From: Natronoarchaeum rubrum
GTDB taxonomy: Archaea > Halobacteriota > Halobacteria > Halobacteriales > Natronoarchaeaceae
Length of the DNA stretch: 64,000 nt
NCBI RefSeq assembly: GCF_024494695.1
Contig: NZ_JANHDP010000003.1
Span: forward strand, 434,001 to 498,000
Reading direction: 5' to 3'
A model generated the notes under the pieces. That model did no database searches. It was not told the DNA's origin and saw nothing but the letters and a program-made list of their open reading frames with translations. Shown in pieces: positions 44,403 to 53,567 of the stretch. Positions within the stretch are counted from its first letter, which is position 1, and each line of letters opens with the position of its first letter. A program made the translations under genes and the position numbers.

Positions 44403-46589
44403 GTGCCAAAGGAACTCGAAAAGGACCTCGGACTTCCGGCAGTGCTCGCGATCAGCATCGGCGCCATGATCGGCAGCGGCATCTTCATCCTGCCGGCGCT
44501 GGCCGTCAAGACCGCGGGCACCGGCGTCGTGATCGCGTACGTGCTCGCCGGGCTGCTGGTCGTCCCCGCGGCGCTCTCGAAGTCCGAGATGGCGACGGCG
44601 ATGCCGGAAGCCGGGGGGACGTACATCTACATCGAGCGCGGGATGGGACCGCTGCTGGGCACCGTCGCCGGCATCGGGACCTGGTTCGCGCTGTCGTTCA
44701 AGGGCGGCCTGGCGCTGGTCGGCGGCGTCCCCTACCTGCTGTGGGTGTTCGACGTTCCCGACGTCGTCACGACGGTGATCGCCCTGGCGCTGGCGACGGT
44801 ACTCATCTTGGTCAACCTAGTCGGCGCCAAGCAGACCGGCTCCCTACAGATCGGCATCGTCGCCGCTATGCTCGCGATCCTCTCGTGGTTCGTCGTGGGC
44901 GGCGTACCGGCCGTCGACGGGGGGTCGTTCTCGACGGCGTTCGACAGCGGCGCGGGCGGCATCTTCGCCGCGACCGGACTGGTCTTTGTCTCCTACGCGG
45001 GCGTGACGAAGGTGACCAGCGTCGCCGAGGAGATCGAGAACCCGAGCAGGAACATCCCGCTGGGAATCCTGGGCTCGCTCGCCTTCACGACAGTTCTGTA
45101 CGCGCTGATCGTCGTCGTGATGCTCGGAACCACCGATCTGGACGCCATCGCGGGCTCGAAGGTGCCGATGATCGACGCCGCCCAGGCGACGCTCGGGACC
45201 GCCGGCGTCTACGGCGTCATGGTCGCCGCGATCCTCGCGCTGATCAGCACCGCCAACGCCGGCCTGCTGTCGTCCTCCCGGTACCCCTTCGCGATGAGCC
45301 GCGACGACCTCGCACCCCCGTCGCTGGCGGAGATCAGCGAGCGCTTCGGGACGCCGAGCCAGTCGATCCTGCTGACCGGCGCCGTGTTGCTCGTGTTGAT
45401 CGCGTTCGTCCCGATCCTCGAGATCGCCAAGCTCGCCAGCGCGTTCCAGATCCTGGTGTTCGTGCTGATCAACGTCGCCGTGATCTCCTTTCGCCGGGGC
45501 ACCGTCGAGTACGAGCCGACGTTCCGCTCGCCGCTGTACCCCTGGATGCAGATCTTCGGGATCGTGACCGGTCTCGCGCTGCTGACCCAGATGGGGCTGG
45601 TCGCGATCGTCGGCGCCGTCGTGATCACGCTCGGCGGCATCGCCTGGTTCTACTACTACGGCCGCCCGCGCGTCGACCGCGAGGGCGCCGCGCTCGACGT
45701 GGTTCGGCGGGAAGTCGGTCGCAACGCCGTCGGCCGGACGCGCGAGGCGATCGAGCCGACCGAGGACTACGAGGCGCTCGTCGCGATGCCGGAGGGCGCC
45801 GCCCGCGAGACCGAGGCGACGCTGCTGTCGGTCGCGGCCGATCTCGCGCGGCCCCACGACGGCCACGTCTCGGTGGTGCAGTTCGACGAGGTCGCCGACC
45901 AGGTGCCGCTGGACGCCGCGACCGACCAGTCCGCGGCCGACCTGGAGTTCGAGGAGCGGACCGACGAACTCGCGGCCGACGCCGACGTTCCCGTCCGTGC
46001 TAGCGAGATCGTGAGCCACGACACCCGCCGCGCGCTGGCCAACTACGTCGAGGAGACCGAACCGAACGTGCTGGTCCTCGAACGCGAACCGGCGGGGCTC
46101 CAGTCGCGGCTGTTCGGCACCGACGTCGACTGGGTGCTCGATCACACCGACTGCGACGCCGTGCTGGTCGAGGACCGCGACGTCGGCGAGATCGACTCGA
46201 TCGCGGTCGTCACCGACGAGGGGCCCTACGATCCCTCGAAAATCGCCGTCGCCGACGCGATCGCGACCGCTCACGATGCCGCGGTCACCCTAGAGTTCCC
46301 GGACGGCGCTTCAGGCTCGGAAGAGCGCGCGACGACGATCGAGGACTACCACGACGAGATCGCCGACCTCGTGTCGGCGTCGACGGCGACGAAGATCGTC
46401 CGTCCGGGCGAGGCCGCGGCGTTCGAGAGCCCGGAGACTGACCTGCTGATCGTCGACACCGGCTCGGACGGCGACGGTCGCGCCGCCGCGCTGGTCGACG
46501 GCGTGGATTGCTCGGCGCTGGTCGTTCGGCCCCGCAGCGACGAGGTTCCCGGCCGGCTGGGCCGCGCCGTCGAGCGCCGGCTCTTCTGA
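44403..46589 (+). CDS. APC superfamily amino acid permease with C-terminal UspA-like domains
   Basis: A 728-residue protein. Residues about 1-440 form a 12-TM APC permease, with LAISIGAMIGSGIFILPALA at helix 1 and FVSYAGVTKVTSVAEEIENP near helix 6. The remaining 290 residues are cytoplasmic tandem universal stress protein-like domains, as in the haloarchaeal cationic amino acid transporter-like proteins (for example ALANYVEETEPNVLVLEREP). Start is GTG 44403 (VPKELEKDLGLP) with Shine-Dalgarno ggagg ten bases upstream. An Lrp/AsnC regulator follows on the same strand, fitting an amino acid substrate. The UspA part may sense ATP or energy state. Confidence 0.94.
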   Translation: MPKELEKDLGLPAVLAISIGAMIGSGIFILPALAVKTAGTGVVIAYVLAGLLVVPAALSKSEMATAMPEAGGTYIYIERGMGPLLGTVAGIGTWFALSFKGGLALVGGVPYLLWVFDVPDVVTTVIALALATVLILVNLVGAKQTGSLQIGIVAAMLAILSWFVVGGVPAVDGGSFSTAFDSGAGGIFAATGLVFVSYAGVTKVTSVAEEIENPSRNIPLGILGSLAFTTVLYALIVVVMLGTTDLDAIAGSKVPMIDAAQATLGTAGVYGVMVAAILALISTANAGLLSSSRYPFAMSRDDLAPPSLAEISERFGTPSQSILLTGAVLLVLIAFVPILEIAKLASAFQILVFVLINVAVISFRRGTVEYEPTFRSPLYPWMQIFGIVTGLALLTQMGLVAIVGAVVITLGGIAWFYYYGRPRVDREGAALDVVRREVGRNAVGRTREAIEPTEDYEALVAMPEGAARETEATLLSVAADLARPHDGHVSVVQFDEVADQVPLDAATDQSAADLEFEERTDELAADADVPVRASEIVSHDTRRALANYVEETEPNVLVLEREPAGLQSRLFGTDVDWVLDHTDCDAVLVEDRDVGEIDSIAVVTDEGPYDPSKIAVADAIATAHDAAVTLEFPDGASGSEERATTIEDYHDEIADLVSASTATKIVRPGEAAAFESPETDLLIVDTGSDGDGRAAALVDGVDCSALVVRPRSDEVPGRLGRAVERRLF

Positions 46590-46630
46590 GGATCAAAACA
46601 CCTTAGGGGCCCGCTCCCGCCCGCACTGGT

Positions 46631-47107
46631 ATGCAGACGCGCGACCTGGACGAGCTCGACAAATACGTCATCTACCGACTACAGGGCGACGCTCGGACGA
46701 CCTCGGCCGCCGAAATCGCCGAGGACTACGGCGTCTCGCCGAGTACCGTCCGAAACCGGATTTCCCAGCTCGTCGAGGACGGCGTCGTGGAAGGTGCGCA
46801 CCTCGACGTCAACTACGAACTCGTCGGCTACCCCCTGTACACGCTCATCTTCTGTACGGCGCCGATCCCCGAGCGCGAACAGCTCGCCAGGGAGGCCCTG
46901 GAGATCTCGGGCGTCGTCTCGGTGCGCGAGCTGATGACCGGCGAGGAGAATCTCCACGTCGTCGCCGTCGGTCAGGACAGCGACGATCTCAACCGGATCA
47001 GCGGTGAGCTCTCGGGGATCGGCCTCGAGATCGCCGAAGAGGAGCTCGTCCACAGCGAACACACCCGCCCGTACGACGACTTCGAGGCCGACTGCGGCGC
47101 GGAGTGA
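46631..47107 (+). CDS. Lrp/AsnC family transcriptional regulator
   Basis: A 158-residue regulator. The N-terminal HTH is AsnC-type (DELDKYVIYRLQGDARTTSA; YGVSPSTVRNRISQLVEDGV), followed by the RAM ligand-binding domain (YPLYTLIFCTAPIPEREQLA). Members sense amino acids or act as global regulators. It follows the APC transporter by 41 bases with the same direction and may regulate it; the bases between hold the TATA-like element aaaacacc... rather than a strong terminator. Confidence 0.95.
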   Translation: MQTRDLDELDKYVIYRLQGDARTTSAAEIAEDYGVSPSTVRNRISQLVEDGVVEGAHLDVNYELVGYPLYTLIFCTAPIPEREQLAREALEISGVVSVRELMTGEENLHVVAVGQDSDDLNRISGELSGIGLEIAEEELVHSEHTRPYDDFEADCGAE

Positions 47108-47317
47108 CCTCCCGGATGCGGAGCGTCGAGTACCGGTGGTGTTTTGTAGCGACGGAAGAGAGGATCGGGTAGACGGCACGGTCGGGGCCGCCTTTCAACT
47201 CGTGTGGTTTCCATGCGGGTCTCGGCTGCCGACCTACCCCGTCTCTCGAACGACTGCGAGCCGCCGCTAAACTGCGTCCATCGCCGGGTTCTTGGGACGT
47301 GTCTCGAAAGAAGATCC

Positions 47318-47833
47318 ATGAGTAGTCACGTAGCCGCAGTGATCGGCGGCGTCGCGATCGTCGTCCTCCTGGCGCTGAGCGCGTTCTTCTCGAGTTCCGA
47401 AACCGCGATCTTCTCGCTTCCTCGCGAGTGGATCGACCGACAGGCGACGACCGATGACCCGAGAGCGCACGTTCTGAAAGATCTCCACGACGACTCCCAT
47501 CGGCTGCTGGTGACGCTACTGGTCGGTAACAACGTCGTCAACATCGCGATCTCCAGCATCACGACCGTTCTCGTGGCCAGCTACCTTCCGGCCGGGCCGG
47601 CGGTGGTCGTCACGACGGTGCTGACGAGCTCGCTCATCCTGATTTTCGGCGAGATCGTCCCGAAGGCGTTCGGCCTCGGGAACGCCGAGCGGTGGTCGCT
47701 GACGGTCGCCTCACCCGTGCGGCTCGTCGAGCGCGCGTTCTCGCCGCTGATCACGCTGTTCGACGCCGTCACCAGCCGGATGAACGCGCTGATCACGGTT
47801 CGCGGAGACATCGAGAAGCCGTACACGGACTGA
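47318..47833 (+). CDS. DUF21 (CNNM-type) membrane protein lacking CBS domains
   Basis: A 171-residue protein matching only the N-terminal transmembrane DUF21 domain of CNNM/CorC-type divalent cation exporters: FFSSSETAIFSLPREWIDRQ, LLVTLLVGNNVVNIAISSIT, ILIFGEIVPKAFGLGNAE. The glutamate in FSSSETA and the NN pair are conserved. Full-length relatives continue with CBS and CorC_HlyC domains; here the frame ends after IEKPYTD, so the gene is a short or truncated form. ATG at 47318 (MSSHVAAVIGG) was chosen because upstream codons are not membrane-like. Confidence 0.85.
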   Translation: MSSHVAAVIGGVAIVVLLALSAFFSSSETAIFSLPREWIDRQATTDDPRAHVLKDLHDDSHRLLVTLLVGNNVVNIAISSITTVLVASYLPAGPAVVVTTVLTSSLILIFGEIVPKAFGLGNAERWSLTVASPVRLVERAFSPLITLFDAVTSRMNALITVRGDIEKPYTD

Positions 47834-47861
47834 AAACGGAACCTGGACGCCAGAGAGCGCC

Positions 47862-49520
47862 TCAGAGCCGCTTGCTGACGTAGGGACCGTCCTGATGATA
47901 GCCGAGCTTCTGCTTGTAGTACTCGCGGGCGCCGATGCCCGAGATGACGCTGACCTTGTCGAAGCCGGCGTCGGCGGCCATGTCCTCGGCGCGGTCCATC
48001 AGGCGGCGGCCGTACCCCTTGTGCTGGTGCTGCCCGAGCTCGGCGTCCTGCCCGATCCCCGCCTCGCTGCCGTAGACGTGGAGCTCGCGGACGAGCGCGG
48101 CGTTGTCCAGCTCCCGGCGGACGGGATCGTTCGGGAAGCGGAGCCGACAGAAGCCGACGAGCAGGTCCTTCTCGAAGTCCTCGAAGCTGATGAACTTCTC
48201 CGTGCCGCCGCCGGCCTCGTAGGTCATCACGTCGAGTTCGACGTTCTCGGGCTCCTCGTCGTTCATCCCGGCCTCGCGACAGCGGATGCACGAACACTCC
48301 CAGCCATGTTCCTCCATCCGCTTGCGGGCGAGCTGGCGGAGGTTCGACTTCCAGACGCCGGCGTCGATAAAGTCGGCGGGGATGTCGCGCTGGACGCGCT
48401 GGAGGCGGGTGTACCGGGGGATCTCTTTTTTGATCTTGGCGACGAGTTCGGCGGCCTCCTCGTTGGTGAGGGGGTCGTACTCGTCGTTGTGCCACATGTC
48501 GTAGGTCATCGTCCCGCGGACGACCAGCGTCGGGTAGATCTTGAGGTAGTCCGGGCGCCACTTCGGGTCCTCGAAGATGCGCCGGAAGTCCTCCAGGCAC
48601 ATCTCCTGGGACATGCCGGGCTGGCCGGGCATCATGTGGAAGCCGACCTTGAACGCGGCGTCGCGCAGCCGGCGGTTGGCGTCGATCGACGCCTGGACGC
48701 CGTGGCCGCGGTGCATCTCGCGGTTGATCCGCTCGTAGGTCGTCTGGACGCCGACCTCGACCTTCGTGCCGCCCAGATCGAGCATCCGGTCGATCTGCTC
48801 GGGGTCGCACCAGTCGGGCTTGGTCTCGAACGTCGTTCCGATGTTGCGGATCTCGCCCGTCTCGTTTTCGGCGATGACGTCCTCCAGATACGAGAACTCG
48901 TACTCGTCGGGATCCTGCGCGAAGCTCTCGCCCTCGGCGGGCTCGGGCTCGGCGTCGAGATCGTAGTCGTTCATCGCCTCCAGCGCGCGCTTGACGAACC
49001 ACTCCTGGTAGTCGTGGCTCCGGGCGGTCATCGTCCCGCCCATCAGGATCAGCTCGACCTTGTCGACGGGGTGGCCGATCTCGCGCAGCTGGTCGAGCCG
49101 CAGCGTGACCTGCCCGTAGGGGTCGTAGTCGTTCTGCTCGCCGCGGGCGGCCGCGGGCTCGTGGCCGGTGTAGCTCTGGGAACTCGAAAAGTCGGAGGCG
49201 GGACCGCCCGGACAGTACAGGCACTTCCCGTGCGGGCAGGTGTGCGGGCTGGTCATGATCGCCACCGGCGAGACGCCCGAGGCGGTTCTGACGGGCTTTC
49301 GCTGCAGCACCTCCTCTAACTCCTCGCGACGCTCGTCGGGCGCGTAGTCCAGCAGCTCGGTGTTCTTCGGCACCTTCGGCGCGGAGAACTCCGAGCAGAC
49401 GTCGAGCTTCGCGGACTCGAGGTCGTCGCGCTCGATCTCGCCGGCGAGGATCCGGTCGATCAACTCCTCGCAGACGCGCTCGAACGCGTCGGTCTCGGTG
49501 ACGTCCGACTCGGTACTCAT
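47862..49520 (-). CDS. elp3: tRNA wobble uridine-34 modification enzyme Elp3 (radical SAM / GNAT)
   Basis: A 552-residue archaeal Elp3. The radical SAM cluster is CPHGKCLYCPGG (CX4CX2C, about 92-100), followed by the family segments SQSYTGHEPAAARGEQNDYDPY and the KVELILMGGTMTARSHDYQE region. The C-terminal third is the GNAT acetyltransferase domain (GIGQDAELGQHQHKGYGRRL). The enzyme adds the acetyl-derived cm5 group to U34 of tRNAs, without other Elongator subunits in archaea. Length and motifs are typical. Confidence 0.97.
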   Translation of the reverse strand: MSTESDVTETDAFERVCEELIDRILAGEIERDDLESAKLDVCSEFSAPKVPKNTELLDYAPDERREELEEVLQRKPVRTASGVSPVAIMTSPHTCPHGKCLYCPGGPASDFSSSQSYTGHEPAAARGEQNDYDPYGQVTLRLDQLREIGHPVDKVELILMGGTMTARSHDYQEWFVKRALEAMNDYDLDAEPEPAEGESFAQDPDEYEFSYLEDVIAENETGEIRNIGTTFETKPDWCDPEQIDRMLDLGGTKVEVGVQTTYERINREMHRGHGVQASIDANRRLRDAAFKVGFHMMPGQPGMSQEMCLEDFRRIFEDPKWRPDYLKIYPTLVVRGTMTYDMWHNDEYDPLTNEEAAELVAKIKKEIPRYTRLQRVQRDIPADFIDAGVWKSNLRQLARKRMEEHGWECSCIRCREAGMNDEEPENVELDVMTYEAGGGTEKFISFEDFEKDLLVGFCRLRFPNDPVRRELDNAALVRELHVYGSEAGIGQDAELGQHQHKGYGRRLMDRAEDMAADAGFDKVSVISGIGAREYYKQKLGYHQDGPYVSKRL

Positions 49521-49601
49521 TACGGTGTACGAAGCGGGTTCGGCCGAATAAGAATGTCGACTGGCGGATCGTGCACCGGAAACGCGGGCCCGCCCGGCGC
49601 G

Positions 49602-49892
49602 TTACTCGCCGAGCGCCGAGTCGTCCTCCGACTCCTCGTCGTCCGATTCGCTTTCGGCGTCTTCGTGCTCGGCTTCGTCCTCTTCCTCGTCATCCGCTTC
49701 GTCTCCCTCCTCGCCCTCGTGCTCGTCCTCCTCGCCGCCCTCGACTTCGACCTCGGCTTCGACCTCGATCTCGACGCCGTCCGACTCCAGTTCGGCTTCG
49801 AGCTCTTTGAGGTCGCCGACCTCGACTTCCAGCTCGTCGGTATCTACCTCGACCTCCACCTCGACGTCGACGCGGACGTTCTCAGGGTCCAT
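49602..49892 (-). CDS. extremely acidic 96-residue protein of unknown function
   Basis: The N-terminal half has a beta-strand-like alternation, PENVRVDVEVEVEVDTDELE, and the rest is Glu/Asp-rich and low in complexity (EGGEEDEHEGEEGDEADDEEE...). The net charge is strongly negative. No domain is recognised. ATG at 49892 (MDPENVRVDVEVE) is the likely start. The gene is between elp3 and the DHH-like gene on the same strand, with 97 bases to the latter's stop on the left of its own start. The protein may be intrinsically disordered in its C-terminal part. Confidence 0.6.
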   Translation of the reverse strand: MDPENVRVDVEVEVEVDTDELEVEVGDLKELEAELESDGVEIEVEAEVEVEGGEEDEHEGEEGDEADDEEEDEAEHEDAESESDDEESEDDSALGE

Positions 49893-49989
49893 ACTGGCGG
49901 ATTCAGCGTCCCGAACCATAACTGTGGTGACGAGTGCGACGCCGAAGCCGCGGCTATCGACGGACGATGGACGACAGGAGAGGAGGACC

Positions 49990-52185
49990 TTACAGCTCGC
50001 TCGCGATCGAGGCGACAACGGCCTCCAGCACGGCGTCGCGCTGGCCGGCCAGGAACTCGACGTGGCCGTCGCGGCCGCCGACGACCGAGACGCCCGCCTC
50101 GTCGGCGCGCTCAGCGGCCGCCTGTCCGATGTCGCGGACGTCGACCGGCTCGGTGCTGCGGACGTGGATCTCGTCCTCGTCGACGCCCAGCGTCACCAGC
50201 GGCGCGCCGTGCTCGTCGCGCTGGCGGCGGTGCAGCGCGTCGACCAGCAGCGTCGTCGTCGGGAAGTCGAAGCGGTGAGTGTAGGCGTCGGTGTCCAGCA
50301 CCGCGAACGTCACGTCGCTGGCGTTGCGGATCGTGAGGTTGCGTTCTGCGGTCTCGATTTCGGCGTCGAGCTTCGTCCGGAACTGGCCGCTGACGTGGCC
50401 CGCCAGCCCCTCGGCCTTCTCGAACAGCAGATCGGCGATCAGCTCGCGCTTGTCCTTGTACGTCTGGTAGTACGCCTCCAGCGCGATGGCCTCGCGGATC
50501 TCGCGCACGGCGTCGGCGTCGTAACCGGCCTCGGCGGCCAGCGCGACGTACTCCTCGGGGGCGTCCTCCCAGTAGCCGACCGCAGGGACGTGGCGCAGCT
50601 CCTCGCGAACGTCGGCGTTGACCGCCGCTGCGACGTTAGCCGCGAGCGACGGCGTCGTCACGTCGTCGCTCCCGGGGTTGACGAACGTGTCGACGGCGTC
50701 GGCCGCCGCGTCGTCGGGCGCGCGGGCGTCGACGACGACCGTCTCGACGTCGTAGACGTCGACCAGGTCGTAGCCGTCCTCGGACTCGACCGTGCTGCCG
50801 GCGTCGACCAGCACCACGAGGGGAAGCTGGTCGCCGTGGCGCTCGCGGTCCTCCAGCATGTCCGTGACGTCGCTCGTCGCGGCGTCCATGTCGTAGATGT
50901 GGCCCTCGATCGGCCGGCGCTGGAAGTAGTTGTAGACCGCGTCCTGTCGGGAGTGCTCCTCGCGGATCAGCGGCAGCGCGGCTCGTTCGATCGCGGCGCC
51001 GCCGGCGTAGCCGTCCGCGGTCGCGCTGTGGCGGACCACGATCGGTCGCGCTTCGAGGATCGCTCGCCGGATCGCCGTCGCGGCCTCGGCGAGGTCGTCT
51101 TCGATCGCGGCCACGGCGTCGTTGTCGGCCAGCAGTTCGAGCTCGTCGGGCTGGGCGGCGTCGTCGAGCGCCGAGCGGAGTCGCTCCCGAACGGCGTCGG
51201 CCTCCTCGCCCTCCAGTCGAGCCAGCGTCTCGGTCTCGACCTGCAACTCGTCGCGGCGGAGTTCGACCTCGCCGTCGAGTCGGACGACGTCCTCAACGTC
51301 GACGTCGGGGTACGCCCGGACGCCGGCCTCCTCGAAGGCGGCGCACTCGATGACGCCCGTCTCGTCGCGCAGCTCGAAGATCGTCGGACCGCTCGTCTGG
51401 CGGACGCCGACGACTTCGCCCTCGATCCGGACGTCCTCGTCGACGAGACCGTCGAGGTCCTCGACCGGCGAGCGTTCGATTCCGGCGTCAGCGTCGTCGC
51501 TCTCCTCGGTCTCCGCGGTCGGCGACTCGTCGGCGGCCGCGTCGTCGGTGGAGTCCGCCTCCGCAGTCGCGTCGTCCGCGTCAGTCGACGCGTCGGCGGC
51601 GGCATCGGAATCGTCGGCGGACGAGTCGTCCTCGGCCGCTTTGCTCGCGCCGTCGTCGGCGTCCTGCTGAGCCTGCGAAGCAGGGCTCGACGAGTCTCGC
51701 TCGTCGGCGTCGACCGCGGCGGTGCGACCGCCGTTAGGCGTCGCCGTCGCCGCGGCCGACTGCGCGTTTCCCTCGCTCGCCTGCTCCTCCGTTTCGTCGT
51801 CCGACTCGTCCGTCCGCACGTCGCCGCGGGGCGTGTCCACGAGCGAGCCGCGGAACTCGTCGGCGGACTGGCGGATCGACCAGCCGAGGTCGATGTCGCC
51901 GTTGTCGCGCACCGACTTCACTTTGACGTACACCTCGTCGCCCGAGTCCCAGTCCAGACTGTCGAGCCGGCGGTCAAGCTCGCTCCGGTGGAGCAGGCCG
52001 GTGACGGAGTCGCCGATGTCGACGAACACGCCGAAGTCGGCGAATCCGTCGACCGATCCGCGGTAGAACCGGTTGGCGGTCAGTTGATCGGGCGAATCTC
52101 CTTCGAACTCGAACGCGACGTCTTCTTCGTGAGTACTGCAGACTTGCCCGTCGACGGGCGCGCCACAGATGATACAGTTACCCAT
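49990..52185 (-). CDS. DHH-family phosphoesterase-like protein with S1 and OB domains
   Basis: A 731-residue RecJ-like protein. It opens with a zinc-ribbon-like CIICGAPVDGQVC, then an S1 RNA-binding domain (YRGSVDGFADFGVFVDIGDS, about 40-105), a long acidic linker (110-225), an OB domain (about 230-310) and a DHH-superfamily region from about 360. In that region motif I resembles VRHSATADGYAGGAAIERAA, but the expected D-H-H motif reads VVVDARAPDD, so the two His are absent. Haloarchaeal relatives are annotated RecJ-like exonucleases; nuclease activity of this one is uncertain. Confidence 0.82.
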   Translation of the reverse strand: MGNCIICGAPVDGQVCSTHEEDVAFEFEGDSPDQLTANRFYRGSVDGFADFGVFVDIGDSVTGLLHRSELDRRLDSLDWDSGDEVYVKVKSVRDNGDIDLGWSIRQSADEFRGSLVDTPRGDVRTDESDDETEEQASEGNAQSAAATATPNGGRTAAVDADERDSSSPASQAQQDADDGASKAAEDDSSADDSDAAADASTDADDATAEADSTDDAAADESPTAETEESDDADAGIERSPVEDLDGLVDEDVRIEGEVVGVRQTSGPTIFELRDETGVIECAAFEEAGVRAYPDVDVEDVVRLDGEVELRRDELQVETETLARLEGEEADAVRERLRSALDDAAQPDELELLADNDAVAAIEDDLAEAATAIRRAILEARPIVVRHSATADGYAGGAAIERAALPLIREEHSRQDAVYNYFQRRPIEGHIYDMDAATSDVTDMLEDRERHGDQLPLVVLVDAGSTVESEDGYDLVDVYDVETVVVDARAPDDAAADAVDTFVNPGSDDVTTPSLAANVAAAVNADVREELRHVPAVGYWEDAPEEYVALAAEAGYDADAVREIREAIALEAYYQTYKDKRELIADLLFEKAEGLAGHVSGQFRTKLDAEIETAERNLTIRNASDVTFAVLDTDAYTHRFDFPTTTLLVDALHRRQRDEHGAPLVTLGVDEDEIHVRSTEPVDVRDIGQAAAERADEAGVSVVGGRDGHVEFLAGQRDAVLEAVVASIASEL

Positions 52186-52346
52186 TTGATCGGTCTGAAT
52201 GGTCCCGGCCTAAAACTGTTGTCGAAACGCGCTCGCCAGGCGTCCCGGTAATCGGGGGTGGTGTTCGGTCGGTGTCACGTTCGACGGCGGCGCGTCGCGG
52301 CGTCGTGGTTCTCTTGCTGGACGCCGTTGCGGCGCCGGCCGTCGAC

Positions 52347-52723
52347 TCACTCGAAGACGGGACTGTCGTCCTCCAGCGCCTCGATGTCGCGCGCGATCGA
52401 CCGGACATCCTCGGGAAACAGCGCGACCTGCACCTCGTTGCCCTCGTCGTCCTCGAAGACGAGTTTGACGCGCTTGTCGCCGAACTCGCGGGCCTCGGCC
52501 GATTCGACGTCGAACAGCTTCGCGGTGCCGGACTTGTTCGTCGGGCCGACGTTCTTGAGCGATCCCTCTTTCAGTTCGACCATGAACTCGTCGAGTTGCA
52601 GCGTGAGCACGGCCGTCGGTTCGCCCGCGACGGTGAAATAGCTGCCCGGAGTCAGCGCGACGGCGAGATCGGCGTCACGCCCGTGCCGGCCGCCGACTCC
52701 TGAATTTCCGGTCCGAGTACCAT
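52347..52723 (-). CDS. small conserved-looking protein with a frame problem at its 5' end
   Basis: The C-terminal part reads as a real acidic protein: [60 protein letters not shown]. No ATG or GTG opens this frame outside the neighbouring gene. The nearest ATG with a suitable promoter distance is at 52723, but it is in another frame that stops after about 23 codons ([15 protein letters not shown]...). One base extra or missing between 52700 and 52660 would join them. Either the gene is frameshifted, starts at a rare CTG, or starts internally at ATG 52583 (78 residues). Confidence 0.5.
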
Positions 52724-52755
52724 TAAGTGGCTGTCGGCGGTACTCTCCCGTGACT

Positions 52756-53478
52756 ATGGAGCTCACTTGGCACGGCCACTCGACGTGGCACGTCTCGGTC
52801 GAGGACACAGAGCTGCTGATCGACCCGTTCTTCGACAACCCGCTCACGTCGACCGATCCGGCCGACGTCGATCCCGACTACGTCCTGCTGACCCACGGGC
52901 ACGCCGACCACATCGGGAGCGTCGGCGAGTTTGCGGACGTGCCGGTCGCCGCGTCGCCCGAGCTGGCCGGGTACGTCGAGGACGAGTACGGCGTCGAGGA
53001 GACGATCGGGTTCAACCTCGGCGGAACCGTCGAGCTCGGCGACGCGTTCGTCACCAAGCACCGCGCCGACCACACCAACGGCTTCGACACCGACTACGAG
53101 AGCGGCGCCGGAATGCCGTCGGGTTTCGTGATCAGCGACACGAAGCCCACGCAGGTCAGCGACGAGGAGTCGACGACGTTCTACCACGCCGGCGACACCG
53201 GGCTGATGACCGAGATGCGCGACGTGATCGCCCCCTATCTCGAGCCGGACGCCGCCGCCGTGCCGGCCGGCGACCACTTCACGATGGGGCCGATGCAGGC
53301 CGCGATCGCGATCGACTGGCTCGACGTCGACCACGCGTTCCCGATGCACTACGACACGTTCGGCCCGATCGAGATCGACGTCGACGACTTCGTCGACGAG
53401 GTGAAAGGGACCGGCAGCGACGCCGACGTGCACGTGCTCGACGGCGACGAGACGTTCGAGCTCTCGGAAGGGTACTGA
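52756..53478 (+). CDS. MBL-fold metal-dependent hydrolase (UPF0173)
   Basis: A 240-residue metallo-beta-lactamase fold enzyme of the UPF0173 type. The N-terminus is [20 protein letters not shown], the metal motif is [18 protein letters not shown], further His/Asp ligands occur in [22 protein letters not shown] and [17 protein letters not shown] at 52756 is the family start; a GTG two codons before is possible. Members hydrolyse unknown substrates in archaea and bacteria. The downstream OsmC gene begins 89 bases after its stop. Confidence 0.93.
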   Translation: MELTWHGHSTWHVSVEDTELLIDPFFDNPLTSTDPADVDPDYVLLTHGHADHIGSVGEFADVPVAASPELAGYVEDEYGVEETIGFNLGGTVELGDAFVTKHRADHTNGFDTDYESGAGMPSGFVISDTKPTQVSDEESTTFYHAGDTGLMTEMRDVIAPYLEPDAAAVPAGDHFTMGPMQAAIAIDWLDVDHAFPMHYDTFGPIEIDVDDFVDEVKGTGSDADVHVLDGDETFELSEGY

Positions 53479-53567
53479 GGCCGAGGCGCTGCGCCGCGGC
53501 GCATTTTTTCGACGCGCCTGCCGCCGGACCAACGCTTACGTCGGTCGCGGTAAACTCTCTAGGTGCT

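Noticed and set aside
49807..52251. 814-codon plus-strand frame opposite the DHH-like gene
   Set aside because: It is V/R/D/L-rich antisense sequence without domains; the minus strand has S1, OB and DHH-like features.
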